The position numbers and the translations under genes are program-made. A DNA stretch of 51,699 bases, taken from positions 1-51,699 of the forward strand of contig JACRKZ010000107.1 in NCBI GenBank assembly GCA_016235455.1, in the 5' to 3' direction. The notes beneath the pieces were generated by a model. The model was not told the origin of the DNA and made no database searches. It worked only from the letters and a program-made list of their open reading frames with translations. Below are positions 1 to 7,661 of this stretch, one piece after another. The first letter of the stretch is position 1. Every line of letters starts with the position of its first letter. Source of the DNA: Armatimonadota bacterium (lineage in GTDB: Bacteria; Armatimonadota; UBA10988).

Positions 1-1
1 G

Positions 2-1393
2 ATGGACGCGCTGGAAGAAGAGCGCGAGCAGAACGTCACCATCGACACCGCGCAGACCTACTTCAAGACCGACCTGCGCCGCTACGTGATCATCGATGCG
101 CCGGGGCACCGCGAGTTCCTCAAGAACATGCTGACCGGCGCCGCGGCGGCCGACGCGGCGTTGCTGCTGGTGGATGCGGCCGAGGGTGTACGCGAGCAGA
201 CGCAACGCCACGCCTACGTGCTGTCGCTGCTGGGCATCCGGCAGGTCATTGTGGCCATCAACAAGCTCGACCTGGTCGGCTTCTCCGAGCGCCGGTTCGA
301 GGAGGTGCGCCGCGAGGCCACGCTGTTCCTCAATGGACTGGGCATCACGCCCAGCTACACCATCCCCATCTCCGCGCGCGAAGGCGACAACATCGCCACG
401 GGCTCGGGGCGCATGAACTGGTACGACGGACCGACCATCGTGCAGGCGCTGGACAGTTTCCAGGAGGTGCGCTCGCCCATCGACGCGGCGCTGCGCTTCC
501 CGATCCAGGATGTCTATCGCTGGGACGACACCCGCTACTACGCGGGCCGCGTGGAATCGGGCATCGTGCGCGTGGGTGACGAGGTGGTCATCGAGCCCTC
601 CGGCCGGCGCTGCCGCGTGCAGACCATCGAAGTCTGGGGCGAGCCCCGCCGGCAGCGTGCCGCGGCGGGCCAGTCGGTGGCGCTGACCTTCGACCAGGAG
701 CTGTTCGCCGAGCGCGGCGAGGTGGTGGCGCATGTCGGCCGAGCGCCGCGCGTCAGCTCCGAGCTGGCCACCAGCGTCTTCTGGCTGGGCCGCGACCCAC
801 TGACCGTGGGCCAGAAGCTCACGCTCAAGCTGGCCACCACCGCCGTCGAAGCCGAGGTGGTGCGCATCGACGAGCGCCTCGACAGCTCCACGCTACAGAT
901 CATCGAGCGCCGCGCGCAGCATCTGGACAACACCGAGTCGGGCACCGTGACCTTTGCGTTGCGCCGGCCGCTGGCGCTGGACACCTATGAGGAGAACGAG
1001 CGGCTGGGCCGTTTCGTGCTGGTGGTGGACGGCATCGTGCGCGGCGGCGGCACGGTCCGCGAGGCGCGCGCCGCCGGCGCCGGCTCCGCCGTGCGGCTGG
1101 TGGCGCTGGACGACCGCCTGACCGACGGCGACGATGGCGCGCGGGTCGACCTGACCAACGAGCCGGGCCTGTTCGAGGTCAGCGCCTCCGAATCACTCCG
1201 CTGGCGCATCGATCACGGCGAGAAGGTGCTCATCCGCCTGCGTGGACCCGAGCAGATGCCGCCGCTGGTGCGCTTCGCCTACGACCGCCGGCTGGACCTG
1301 CACTTCCACCGCGCCGACGACGGCCTGATCGACCTGCTGGTCTATCGCAAGCCGGTACGGCGGCATGAAGAGTTCGACGACGTGGCCATCTGA
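2..1393 (+). CDS. cysN: Sulfate adenylyltransferase large subunit CysN, 5' truncated by window edge
   Basis: GTPase subunit of ATP sulfurylase, which with CysD makes adenosine phosphosulfate from ATP and sulfate in the cytoplasm. The visible 463 residues start just before the switch I region (EREQNVTIDTAQ, residues 7-18) and contain the G3 box DAPGH (about 33-37) and the G4 box NKLD (about 86-89), then the beta-barrel domains 2 and 3. The P-loop GxxxxGKS that must precede them lies outside the window, so the ATG at base 2 is not the true start. No APS kinase (CysC) domain follows. The protein continues about 100 residues past the point where E. coli-type CysN ends, with an extra segment rich in beta-strand-like sequence (for example VRFAYDRRLDLHF near the end). 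The gene is followed by a GC-rich palindromic repeat and converges on a sulfatase gene, which fits a sulfur-handling neighbourhood. Confidence 0.88.
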   Translation: MDALEEEREQNVTIDTAQTYFKTDLRRYVIIDAPGHREFLKNMLTGAAAADAALLLVDAAEGVREQTQRHAYVLSLLGIRQVIVAINKLDLVGFSERRFEEVRREATLFLNGLGITPSYTIPISAREGDNIATGSGRMNWYDGPTIVQALDSFQEVRSPIDAALRFPIQDVYRWDDTRYYAGRVESGIVRVGDEVVIEPSGRRCRVQTIEVWGEPRRQRAAAGQSVALTFDQELFAERGEVVAHVGRAPRVSSELATSVFWLGRDPLTVGQKLTLKLATTAVEAEVVRIDERLDSSTLQIIERRAQHLDNTESGTVTFALRRPLALDTYEENERLGRFVLVVDGIVRGGGTVREARAAGAGSAVRLVALDDRLTDGDDGARVDLTNEPGLFEVSASESLRWRIDHGEKVLIRLRGPEQMPPLVRFAYDRRLDLHFHRADDGLIDLLVYRKPVRRHEEFDDVAI

Positions 1394-1414
1394 GGGCTGG
1401 TGGGCGCCGGCCAG

Positions 1415-1494
1415 CCCCCCTGTAGTCCCCCCGCGAGCGGGGGGACGGGCATCTGACTCCCTCCCCGCTCGCGGGGAGGGTCGGGGTGGGGGCT
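1415..1494. repeat. GC-rich double-hairpin dispersed repeat, copy 1
   Basis: An 80 bp unit made of CCCCCCTGTAG, a first perfect hairpin (GTCCCCCC at 1425-1432 with GGGGGGAC at 1439-1446), a short spacer, a second hairpin (CCCTCCCCGC at 1459-1468 with GCGGGGAGGG at 1471-1480) and TCGGGGTGGGGGCTG. Four more copies occur in the window, near 3489, 25685, 36837 and 46668. This copy lies between the convergent 3' ends of cysN and the sulfatase, where it could end transcription from both sides. Confidence 0.85.
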
Positions 1495-1574
1495 GCTGCC
1501 GGCTCACTCGAAGCTCGGCAACACCGTATTGCCCTGACACGGCCACCTGAGGAGCGCGAGCCCTCCACGTCGCC

Positions 1575-3455
1575 TCAGTCCGCCGTGGCGAAGGCCCAGT
1601 CGCGCACCAGTTTGCCCTGAGCGTCCAGCAGCCTGACCCAAGCCAGCGTCTGCCGGCCCGGCGCCGTGGCCAGGTCCAGGCGCAGAGCGCCGATGGGCTG
1701 GGCCGGGGTCAATGCCACGCGGTACTCATGCCAGGCGCCGTCGTGTTCGATGGCAAACGATGTGCCCGAGCCGGGCACCCAGCGCTTCGCGGCGCCTGAG
1801 CGGAAGACAAGGCCGTTGCCCTTGGCGCTGGAGCGCAAGCGCAGGGCCATCGTGTATTCACCCGCGGGCAGATCCAGCATCTCGGCGCTGATGAGCATGG
1901 GGTCGCCGTCGGTGACCTCCAGCGCCAGGCCTTCGGGCGTCTCGCTGGCGCTGAGGTGGCCGTTGGCGCCGGTGGCCCAGCCGTGGTAGCTCGACCGCGC
2001 TTCGGCCCGCCAGGCGGGGTTGGGCAACGGCGTCAAGGCCTTGGTGTCGGCCAGGAACCGGTCGATCAGCGCACCCAACGCCGCCACTCGCGCCGGCTCG
2101 CGGTCGGTCAGGTCGGTCGTCTCGCCCACATCGTCGCGCAGGTTGTACAGCAGTTGCCGATCGCGCAGCTCGGGGCCTTCGCAGAACAGCCGGATCAGCT
2201 TCCAGTCGCCCTGTCGCACGGTCACCGACGGCGGCAGCGTGTCGGGCACGCCGGGGCTGTGGGGGAAGTAGACGAACGACTCCTGCCTGGGGCCCTGGCC
2301 ACCGCGCAGCGCCGCCATCTGGCTCACGCCGTCGCACGGCTGGTCGGGTGTTGGGGGCAGACCGGCAGCCTCCAGCAGCGTGGGGTAGATGTCGCAACTG
2401 TTGATCAGCGAGTCGTTGCGGGTTCCCGGTCGGGTCACGCCGGGCCAGCTGGCCAGACACGGCACACGCACACCGCCTTCCCACACCGTGCCCTTGCCGC
2501 CGCGCAGGGGCGCGTTGCTGGTGGGCGTGGTGCCGTCGACGGTGTTGTACATGTTGCCGCCATTGTCGCTGTAGAACAGCAGCAGCGTGTTGTCGGTCAG
2601 GCCCAGTCGGTCGAGGGCGTCCATGACCTTGCCCAGGTTGTCGTCGAACGACTGCACCATGGCGGCGTAGGTCGGGCAGTGCTGCGGGTTGGCTGGGTCG
2701 GCGCTGGCGCGGTAGCGCGCGATCAGGTCCTGCTTCGCGTCGAACGGCGCGTGGACCGAGAACTGCCAGTAGTCGATGAAGAACGGCCGGTCGCGATGGA
2801 CGGTCATGAAGCTGACCACCTCGTCGCCCATGCGGTCTTCGAGATGCTCGCCGGGCGTGCGTTCACGGAAGTTTGGGAACTTCCACGGCGCGACGAAGCT
2901 GCCCGCCGGGCCCGGGCCGTACCAGTGCGGGATGTCCACGTCGAAGCCCTGGTGCAGCGGGTCATAGGGCTCGCGGCCCAGATGCCACTTGCCAAAATGG
3001 CCGGTAGCATAGCCGGCCGCCTTGAACCGCTCGGCGAGCGTGACATAGGTCAGCGGCAGGCGTGTGGCGCTGGTACATTCCAGCCGTCGCGCGGTGGGCG
3101 GTGCCTTGGTCGCGCGCTCGGCGGCGAGTTGCACGCGCTCCTCATGACAGCCGGGCGTAGTGATGCCCGTCCGCGCCGGATGACAGCCGGTCAGCGCCGA
3201 GGCGCGGGTCGGTGAGCAGAGCGGGCTGGCCGAGTAGGCACAGGGGAAGTAGACCCCGCGCTGGGCCAGCCGCTCGACATTGGGCGTGCGGTAGTAGCGG
3301 CTGCCGGTGAAGCTGGTGTCGCACCAGCCCAGGTCGTCGGCCAGGATGAACACGATGTTCGGCGGCTTGGCCTGCGCCTGACCGCGCCGGCGCGCCAGCA
3401 GACCGGCGGCGGCGAGGGCGCCGGTCCGTAGGAAGGTACGGCGATCGCTCGTCAT
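1575..3455 (-). CDS. Tat-exported sulfatase (arylsulfatase A family)
   Basis: Hydrolyses sulfate esters, probably on glycans, outside the cytoplasm. The start at 3455 is preferred over an upstream in-frame ATG because GGAG lies at proper distance and the protein then opens with a twin-arginine signal (DRRTFLRTGALAAAGLLA, residues 4-21). The metal-binding PNIVFILADDLG follows at about 32-43. The maturation motif CSPTR begins at Cys80, the residue that becomes formylglycine, and GKWHLG lies further on. The 626-residue length fits a sulfatase core plus a C-terminal domain of about 130 residues (from about residue 490) that looks like a beta-sandwich sugar-binding module. No formylglycine-generating enzyme gene is in the window, so activation must come from elsewhere. 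A second sulfatase lies at 32.6-34.0 kb. Confidence 0.92.
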   Translation of the reverse strand: MTSDRRTFLRTGALAAAGLLARRRGQAQAKPPNIVFILADDLGWCDTSFTGSRYYRTPNVERLAQRGVYFPCAYSASPLCSPTRASALTGCHPARTGITTPGCHEERVQLAAERATKAPPTARRLECTSATRLPLTYVTLAERFKAAGYATGHFGKWHLGREPYDPLHQGFDVDIPHWYGPGPAGSFVAPWKFPNFRERTPGEHLEDRMGDEVVSFMTVHRDRPFFIDYWQFSVHAPFDAKQDLIARYRASADPANPQHCPTYAAMVQSFDDNLGKVMDALDRLGLTDNTLLLFYSDNGGNMYNTVDGTTPTSNAPLRGGKGTVWEGGVRVPCLASWPGVTRPGTRNDSLINSCDIYPTLLEAAGLPPTPDQPCDGVSQMAALRGGQGPRQESFVYFPHSPGVPDTLPPSVTVRQGDWKLIRLFCEGPELRDRQLLYNLRDDVGETTDLTDREPARVAALGALIDRFLADTKALTPLPNPAWRAEARSSYHGWATGANGHLSASETPEGLALEVTDGDPMLISAEMLDLPAGEYTMALRLRSSAKGNGLVFRSGAAKRWVPGSGTSFAIEHDGAWHEYRVALTPAQPIGALRLDLATAPGRQTLAWVRLLDAQGKLVRDWAFATAD

Positions 3456-3488
3456 GGGCTGCTCCAGCGCGTGGCGCACTCCGGGTGG

Positions 3489-3568
3489 CCCCCCCTGTCG
3501 TCCCCCCGCGAGCGGGGGGACGTATACTTGACCCCCTCCCCGCTCACGGGGAGGGTCGGGGTGGGGGC
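3489..3568. repeat. GC-rich double-hairpin dispersed repeat, copy 2
   Basis: Same architecture as the copy at 1415-1494: CCCCCCCTGTCG, a hairpin of C-run/CGCGAGCG/G-run, a spacer, CCCTCCCCGCTCACGGGGAGGG and GGTCGGGGTGGGGG. It lies between two genes on the same (minus) strand, just downstream of the cytochrome-type gene and 5' of the sulfatase. Confidence 0.85.
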
Positions 3569-3579
3569 CGCTGCCGGCC

Positions 3580-6500
3580 CTACTCGTAACTTGGCAGCAC
3601 GACCTTGCCCTCGGCCTGCGCCATCAGCTCGTGCTCATGGCCAAAGAACAGTCCGTTGGAGTCCATCCAGATGGTCAGCCGGCGCCATTCATCGGCGTCC
3701 AGCTTCACGTCGTGGTGGCCCTTCTTCAACAGGTCATAGAGCCGCGAGCCGTGCGCGCCGAAGTTGCCGGGCACGGTGTAGGGCTCCACCCAGTCGGCAT
3801 TGTCGTAGAACTTGACGAAGCCGCGCAGGTTGGCGAACGACGTGTACCACAAGTTGGCGTTCTGAGCGAAGTTCCCGCGGGTCAGGTCGGGCCCGTTGCC
3901 GCCAGGCTTGTGGCAGCTGACGCATTTCGCGTCGAGCACCGGCTGCACGAGCCGCGGGTAGTTGAACGGATGGGTGCCGTCCGGGTCGGGCTCGATGGTC
4001 GAGGCGGCGCGCTTCATGGCCAGCGGCTGGCGCTTGATGCTCGTGCCCTGCACGCGCTGGTTGTGGCAACCGGTGCAGGTGAGCGTCTCGCCGGGCTGCA
4101 CATACGACGCGCTCCTCATGCCCTGCACCGCCGCGCCGGTCTCGTCCAGCGCGTGATAAAGCAGCGGCACGCCCACGGGCGCCTCGAACCAGGCGCTGCC
4201 ATCGGCTTCCACGGGCACCGTGCCCAGCGACGCCTTGGCCGGCTTCTGCGAGCCATAGCCGATGCGCGGCACGTCGGCCAACGGCGTGCTCTTGGGCAGG
4301 ATCTGCCAGATGCGCAGCGCGGTGACCTTGGCCCCGGCGGGCAGCGGTCGCAGCGAATCATAGACGTTGATCAGGCCGATCCGACCGGTCTTGGGGATCT
4401 GGTCGGCCGGCAGCGGCACCGGCTTGGTGCCATCGGCCAGGCGCGGCAGGCCGACGGCGGTGCCGTGCGGGATGACCGGCGGCTTGGTCCGCGGCCGCAG
4501 CGGGATCGGGTCAAGGCAGGAGATGCGCGGGTCGCGGTAGATGATCTCCTTGTTGCCGTAGACATCCAGCAGCGTCAGCGCGTAGTTGCGCTTGGCCGGG
4601 TCGAGCTCGCCCCACTGCGCGTTGGCGTCGTGGTCATAGACGCACAGGAAGTACTTCTCCGACAGCGGCCACGGCGTTGCGTAGGCCGACGAGCCGCGGA
4701 AGCTGTACCACTCAGCCTCGGGGAAGAGCTGGTCCGGCGTGACGCGTTTGATGGCCGACATGGCGCCGTCGTCCTTGGCGCGCGGGTCGATCAGCACAAT
4801 CGAGCCACGGGCCTCGGTGTGATGGCCCGAGGTGATGGCCACCAGCAGCGGCGAGTTGGGCACGGCGCGCACCTGCATCTCCTGATGCGGGGCCGTGCGC
4901 TGGTTCTCGTGAGTGTTGCCGTTCAGCGCGCGGGCATCGCGGCCGTCGGGGTAGGTGACCCAGGCGTGGTGGGCCTGGTTGAACCCGCGGTCCACATAGT
5001 CCCAGCGGGTGTAGATGATGCGGCCGTCGTTGGCCACGCTCGGCTGCCACTCGTTGGTCTCGTGGGGGCTGAAGCGCACGATGTCGGTGCCGTCGTCCAG
5101 CATCGAGTGCAGCGTGTAGCTGGGCACGGGCCGGCCATGGCAGCGGCCAAACCCGCCGCGCCGCTCGGAGATGAAGGCGATGCGCCCGTTGGGCAGCCAG
5201 CACGGGTCGAAATCATTCACCGAGCCGTCGGTCAGTTGGGTCAGCCCGGTGCCATCGGTCCTCACGCGGAAGATGTGGAACGTGGTGTCCTCTTTCCACT
5301 GCCGCAGGTCGGGCCTGCCCTCGGTCCAGGCGAAGAGGATGTCCTTGCCGTCGAACGACAGGTCGGGCGAGAGGAACCCGCCGTGGTCGAGCTTCTGGCC
5401 CTTCATCAGGCCGCTCTCGACCACCGAGTTCTCCAGCACGTTGCGCACCGTCGGCTTGGCGCCAAAGGGGTTCGACAGCACGTAGACGCCGTCGCCCTTG
5501 GTCTTGCCGTGCAGCGTGGCGTGGAAGCCGAAGAACTGGTCGCACATGTGGTTGCCGTCGTTGTACTCGTCGGTCGGCAACGCCTCGCGCGTGATGAACA
5601 GGATCTGGTCCATGCCGCGCAACAGCGGGTTGGCAAAAGCGATCTCGCGGCGCAGCGCCACGGTGCGGCCGAACAGCGCCAGACGCGCGTCCAGGTCCTC
5701 GACCTTGGCCGTCTTGTTCTCGGCCTCCAGGCCGGCCAGGCGCTTGCCCTGGTCATCGAGCTTGACCTGCGCGCTCAGGTCGTCGAGCAGCGCGCGTGTG
5801 CGGCGCAGTACGACATCCACCGGGTCGCGATCCTCGGTCTTGAGCATGGCCTGGTCGCTGACCGACTGCCGCGCGCGTTCTTCGGGGCCGGCGATGCCGC
5901 CATTGAAGGTCTGCGTCCAGCCGCGGCGCTCCAGGTCCTTCTGGAGCTGGATGAACTCCTTGGCCACCTCGCCGCTGTAGCGCCTGGTCAACTCGGCGAT
6001 GCGCTGCTGGTAGGTGGGGTCGGGCGGTTGCTGCACGCCCAGCATGGCGCATTGCTTGGCGGTGGGCACACCGGTGATGACTACGAACTGCACGCTGGAG
6101 GAATCGCTCTGGTTGGCGCCGGAGTCGTCGATACCCGCGCGCGCCTGGAAGCGATCGTAGCCCTCGGGCACGGCGAAGAGGACCAGGCCCGGCGAGTGGA
6201 TGCCGAGTCCGTCGGCCTGCGGCTTGCCATCGATGCTCATCGGGCTGCCGGCCGGGCTCTTGCTCTTGCTGAGCGTGCCCCAGCCGGTGACGCCGAAGAT
6301 CCAGTCAAGCTCTGTCAGGCGCTTGGTGCCCGCCGGCCCGACGAACCGCGCGTCGACCCAGTCGCAGTGGTCGCAGGCGTAGCTGTCGCCGCCTTCGCTG
6401 ACCAGCAGCGTGATGAACTTGGCCCCGCCCAGGGCCACATCGATGTCGACCGACCGGCCCGGTGTGCGCTTGGTGACCACCTCGCTGACGAAGCCCACGT

Positions 6501-6603
6501 TGGGCCCCGCCTCGGCCATCTGGTCTTTGTTGACCACCGGCGGCGCGGCATACACCGCACCGGCCACCAAAGCCACCATCCATGTAACGCGCAACCTGGC
6601 CAT
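3580..6603 (-). CDS. NPCBM / beta-propeller / hydrazine-synthase-alpha-like protein with two cytochrome c motifs
   Basis: A 1007-residue exported protein of unknown reaction. It starts with a signal peptide (residues 1-19, cleavage near VYAAP) and a good SD (GCGGAG). The order is an NPCBM-type carbohydrate-binding domain (about 30-180), a helical linker with coiled-coil character (about 190-320), a TolB-like beta-propeller with repeats such as DPCWLPNGRIAFISERRGG, then a segment resembling the middle domain of the hydrazine synthase alpha subunit (around CLDPIPLRPR and IGLINVYDSL). The C-terminus carries two haem-binding sites, CTGCH (Cys843, Cys846, His847) and CVSCH (Cys894, Cys897, His898). 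Proteins of this layout are known from planctomycetes and relatives outside the anammox group, usually annotated from the HZS-alpha and PD40 domains. No other hydrazine synthase subunit is present, so hydrazine synthesis should not be inferred. A periplasmic redox or sugar-linked role is possible. Confidence 0.8.
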   Translation of the reverse strand: MARLRVTWMVALVAGAVYAAPPVVNKDQMAEAGPNVGFVSEVVTKRTPGRSVDIDVALGGAKFITLLVSEGGDSYACDHCDWVDARFVGPAGTKRLTELDWIFGVTGWGTLSKSKSPAGSPMSIDGKPQADGLGIHSPGLVLFAVPEGYDRFQARAGIDDSGANQSDSSSVQFVVITGVPTAKQCAMLGVQQPPDPTYQQRIAELTRRYSGEVAKEFIQLQKDLERRGWTQTFNGGIAGPEERARQSVSDQAMLKTEDRDPVDVVLRRTRALLDDLSAQVKLDDQGKRLAGLEAENKTAKVEDLDARLALFGRTVALRREIAFANPLLRGMDQILFITREALPTDEYNDGNHMCDQFFGFHATLHGKTKGDGVYVLSNPFGAKPTVRNVLENSVVESGLMKGQKLDHGGFLSPDLSFDGKDILFAWTEGRPDLRQWKEDTTFHIFRVRTDGTGLTQLTDGSVNDFDPCWLPNGRIAFISERRGGFGRCHGRPVPSYTLHSMLDDGTDIVRFSPHETNEWQPSVANDGRIIYTRWDYVDRGFNQAHHAWVTYPDGRDARALNGNTHENQRTAPHQEMQVRAVPNSPLLVAITSGHHTEARGSIVLIDPRAKDDGAMSAIKRVTPDQLFPEAEWYSFRGSSAYATPWPLSEKYFLCVYDHDANAQWGELDPAKRNYALTLLDVYGNKEIIYRDPRISCLDPIPLRPRTKPPVIPHGTAVGLPRLADGTKPVPLPADQIPKTGRIGLINVYDSLRPLPAGAKVTALRIWQILPKSTPLADVPRIGYGSQKPAKASLGTVPVEADGSAWFEAPVGVPLLYHALDETGAAVQGMRSASYVQPGETLTCTGCHNQRVQGTSIKRQPLAMKRAASTIEPDPDGTHPFNYPRLVQPVLDAKCVSCHKPGGNGPDLTRGNFAQNANLWYTSFANLRGFVKFYDNADWVEPYTVPGNFGAHGSRLYDLLKKGHHDVKLDADEWRRLTIWMDSNGLFFGHEHELMAQAEGKVVLPSYE

Positions 6604-6680
6604 CCGACTCTCCGCGAGATCCTAAGCATACCCTGACGCCGGGCTGGTTGGAAGGGTTTCGCCGCGACGTTGCCGCGTTC

Positions 6681-6733
6681 GTTGTACCGGCTTCAGCCGG
6701 CCTCGTCGGGCAGCCGGCTGAAGCCGGTACAAC
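6681..6733. repeat. Perfect 21 bp inverted repeat
   Basis: Bases 6681-6701 are exactly complementary to 6713-6733, with an 11-base loop; the arm begins GTTGTACCGGCTTCAGC. Each arm also contains a short internal palindrome (CCGGCTTCAGCCGG). It lies between the 5' end of the cytochrome-type gene (start 6603) and the 3' end of the isomerase-like gene (stop 6750), both on the minus strand, so it can serve as a terminator for the latter. There is no T-tract. The sequence resembles scattered extragenic palindromes. Confidence 0.8.
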
Positions 6734-6749
6734 AGACGCGAGCGCTCTC

Positions 6750-7514
6750 TCAGCCGATGTTGCACACGTCGTAGGCCGCCTTCAGCGCTGCCAGCTTGTC
6801 CGCGCCCTTGGGCGAGAACTCGTGGCCGACATAGCCGGTGAAGCCGGTCTCGGCGATGGCGCGGACGATGGGCCGGTAGTTGAGCTCCTGCTCGTCGTCC
6901 AGATCGTTGCGGCCGGGGTTGCCCGCAGTGTGATAGTGCAGGAAGTATCGGCCGCCATAGTCGCGGATGTTGCGGATGACGTCGCCTTCCTGGATCTGCA
7001 TGTGGTAGATGTCATACAGCAAGCCGACGCGCGGCGAGCCCACCAAGTCGCACATGGTCACGCCCCAGATAGTGTGATCGCACATGTAATCCTTGTGGTT
7101 GACCTTGCTGTTGAGCAACTCGACGGCCAGGTTGACGCCCTTGTCCTCGGCCAGTTCGGCCACGCGCTTCAGGCCGTCGGCGGTATTGCGCATGCCGACC
7201 AGGTCGTCCATGCCGTTGCGGTTGCCCGAGAAGCAGACCAGCGTGCCCACGCCGTGGTCGGCGGCGAAGGCGATCCGCTCGCGCAACTCGGGCTCGATGC
7301 GGTCGTGGTTCTCGGGCTTGTTGAGCCCGTCGACCAGCGACTGATGGCCGCCCATGGTGGCGATGCCCAGCCCGTATTTGGGCGCTACCTCGCACATCTC
7401 CGGGCTGGCCAGATCGACGCCCTCGAAGCCGATGTCGGCCATGGCCGGAAACAGCTCGTCGAGCGCCATGCCGCCCAGCGGCCAGACGGTGAATGCTTGT
7501 CGGATGTGTGCCAT
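6750..7514 (-). CDS. Hydroxypyruvate isomerase-like TIM-barrel protein
   Basis: Sugar-phosphate isomerase/epimerase superfamily member of 254 residues, most like hydroxypyruvate isomerase (hydroxypyruvate to tartronate semialdehyde). The start at 7514 (MAHIRQAFTVW) is preferred over a longer frame because the longer version would read through a dispersed repeat; GAGAGGA lies upstream. Metal-binding positions of the family are visible: Glu in LAVELLNSK, Asp and His in LLYDIYHMQ, His in YFLHYHTAGNPGRND and Glu in GYVGHEFSPKG. No signal peptide was seen, so it should be cytoplasmic. It lies 113 bp beyond the end of the hyf-type operon with a long hairpin between, so it is probably a separate unit. 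Other sugar isomerases of the same fold cannot be excluded. Confidence 0.8.
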   Translation of the reverse strand: MAHIRQAFTVWPLGGMALDELFPAMADIGFEGVDLASPEMCEVAPKYGLGIATMGGHQSLVDGLNKPENHDRIEPELRERIAFAADHGVGTLVCFSGNRNGMDDLVGMRNTADGLKRVAELAEDKGVNLAVELLNSKVNHKDYMCDHTIWGVTMCDLVGSPRVGLLYDIYHMQIQEGDVIRNIRDYGGRYFLHYHTAGNPGRNDLDDEQELNYRPIVRAIAETGFTGYVGHEFSPKGADKLAALKAAYDVCNIG

Positions 7515-7585
7515 CGTGCTAAGTCCTCTCGTGGGTCCTAGCGTGGGCTTCGCGAGCCGCTCGCGGCTTCCTGCCGGAGTCTGAG

Positions 7586-7661
7586 TCCACAGATTACGCA
7601 GATTACACAGATGGCGTGGCGGGTGGATCAGCTCATCTGTGTAATCTGCGTAATCTGTGGA
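7586..7661. repeat. Perfect 28 bp inverted repeat, ATTACGCAG family, copy 1
   Basis: Arm 7586-7613 (TCCACAGATTACGCAG...) is the exact reverse complement of 7634-7661, with a 20-base loop. Inside each arm a unit close to CAGATTACG is tandemly repeated. The stop codon of the upstream hydrogenase-like gene (7628-7630) lies in the loop, so one arm is translated as the C-terminal residues DPQITQITQMS. Related repeats that read as DYADYTD or LRNLRNL in short ORFs are common in planctomycete-like genomes. Confidence 0.9.

Noticed and set aside
3580..6603. Anammox hydrazine synthase
   Set aside because: Only an HZS-alpha-like module is present, fused to sugar-binding and propeller domains, without other HZS subunits.
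3631..6636. Plus-strand open frame of about 1000 codons opposite the cytochrome-type gene
   Set aside because: It is the antisense shadow of the gene at 3580-6603; composition is Ala/Arg/Val/His-rich with no motif, as expected from high-GC DNA.
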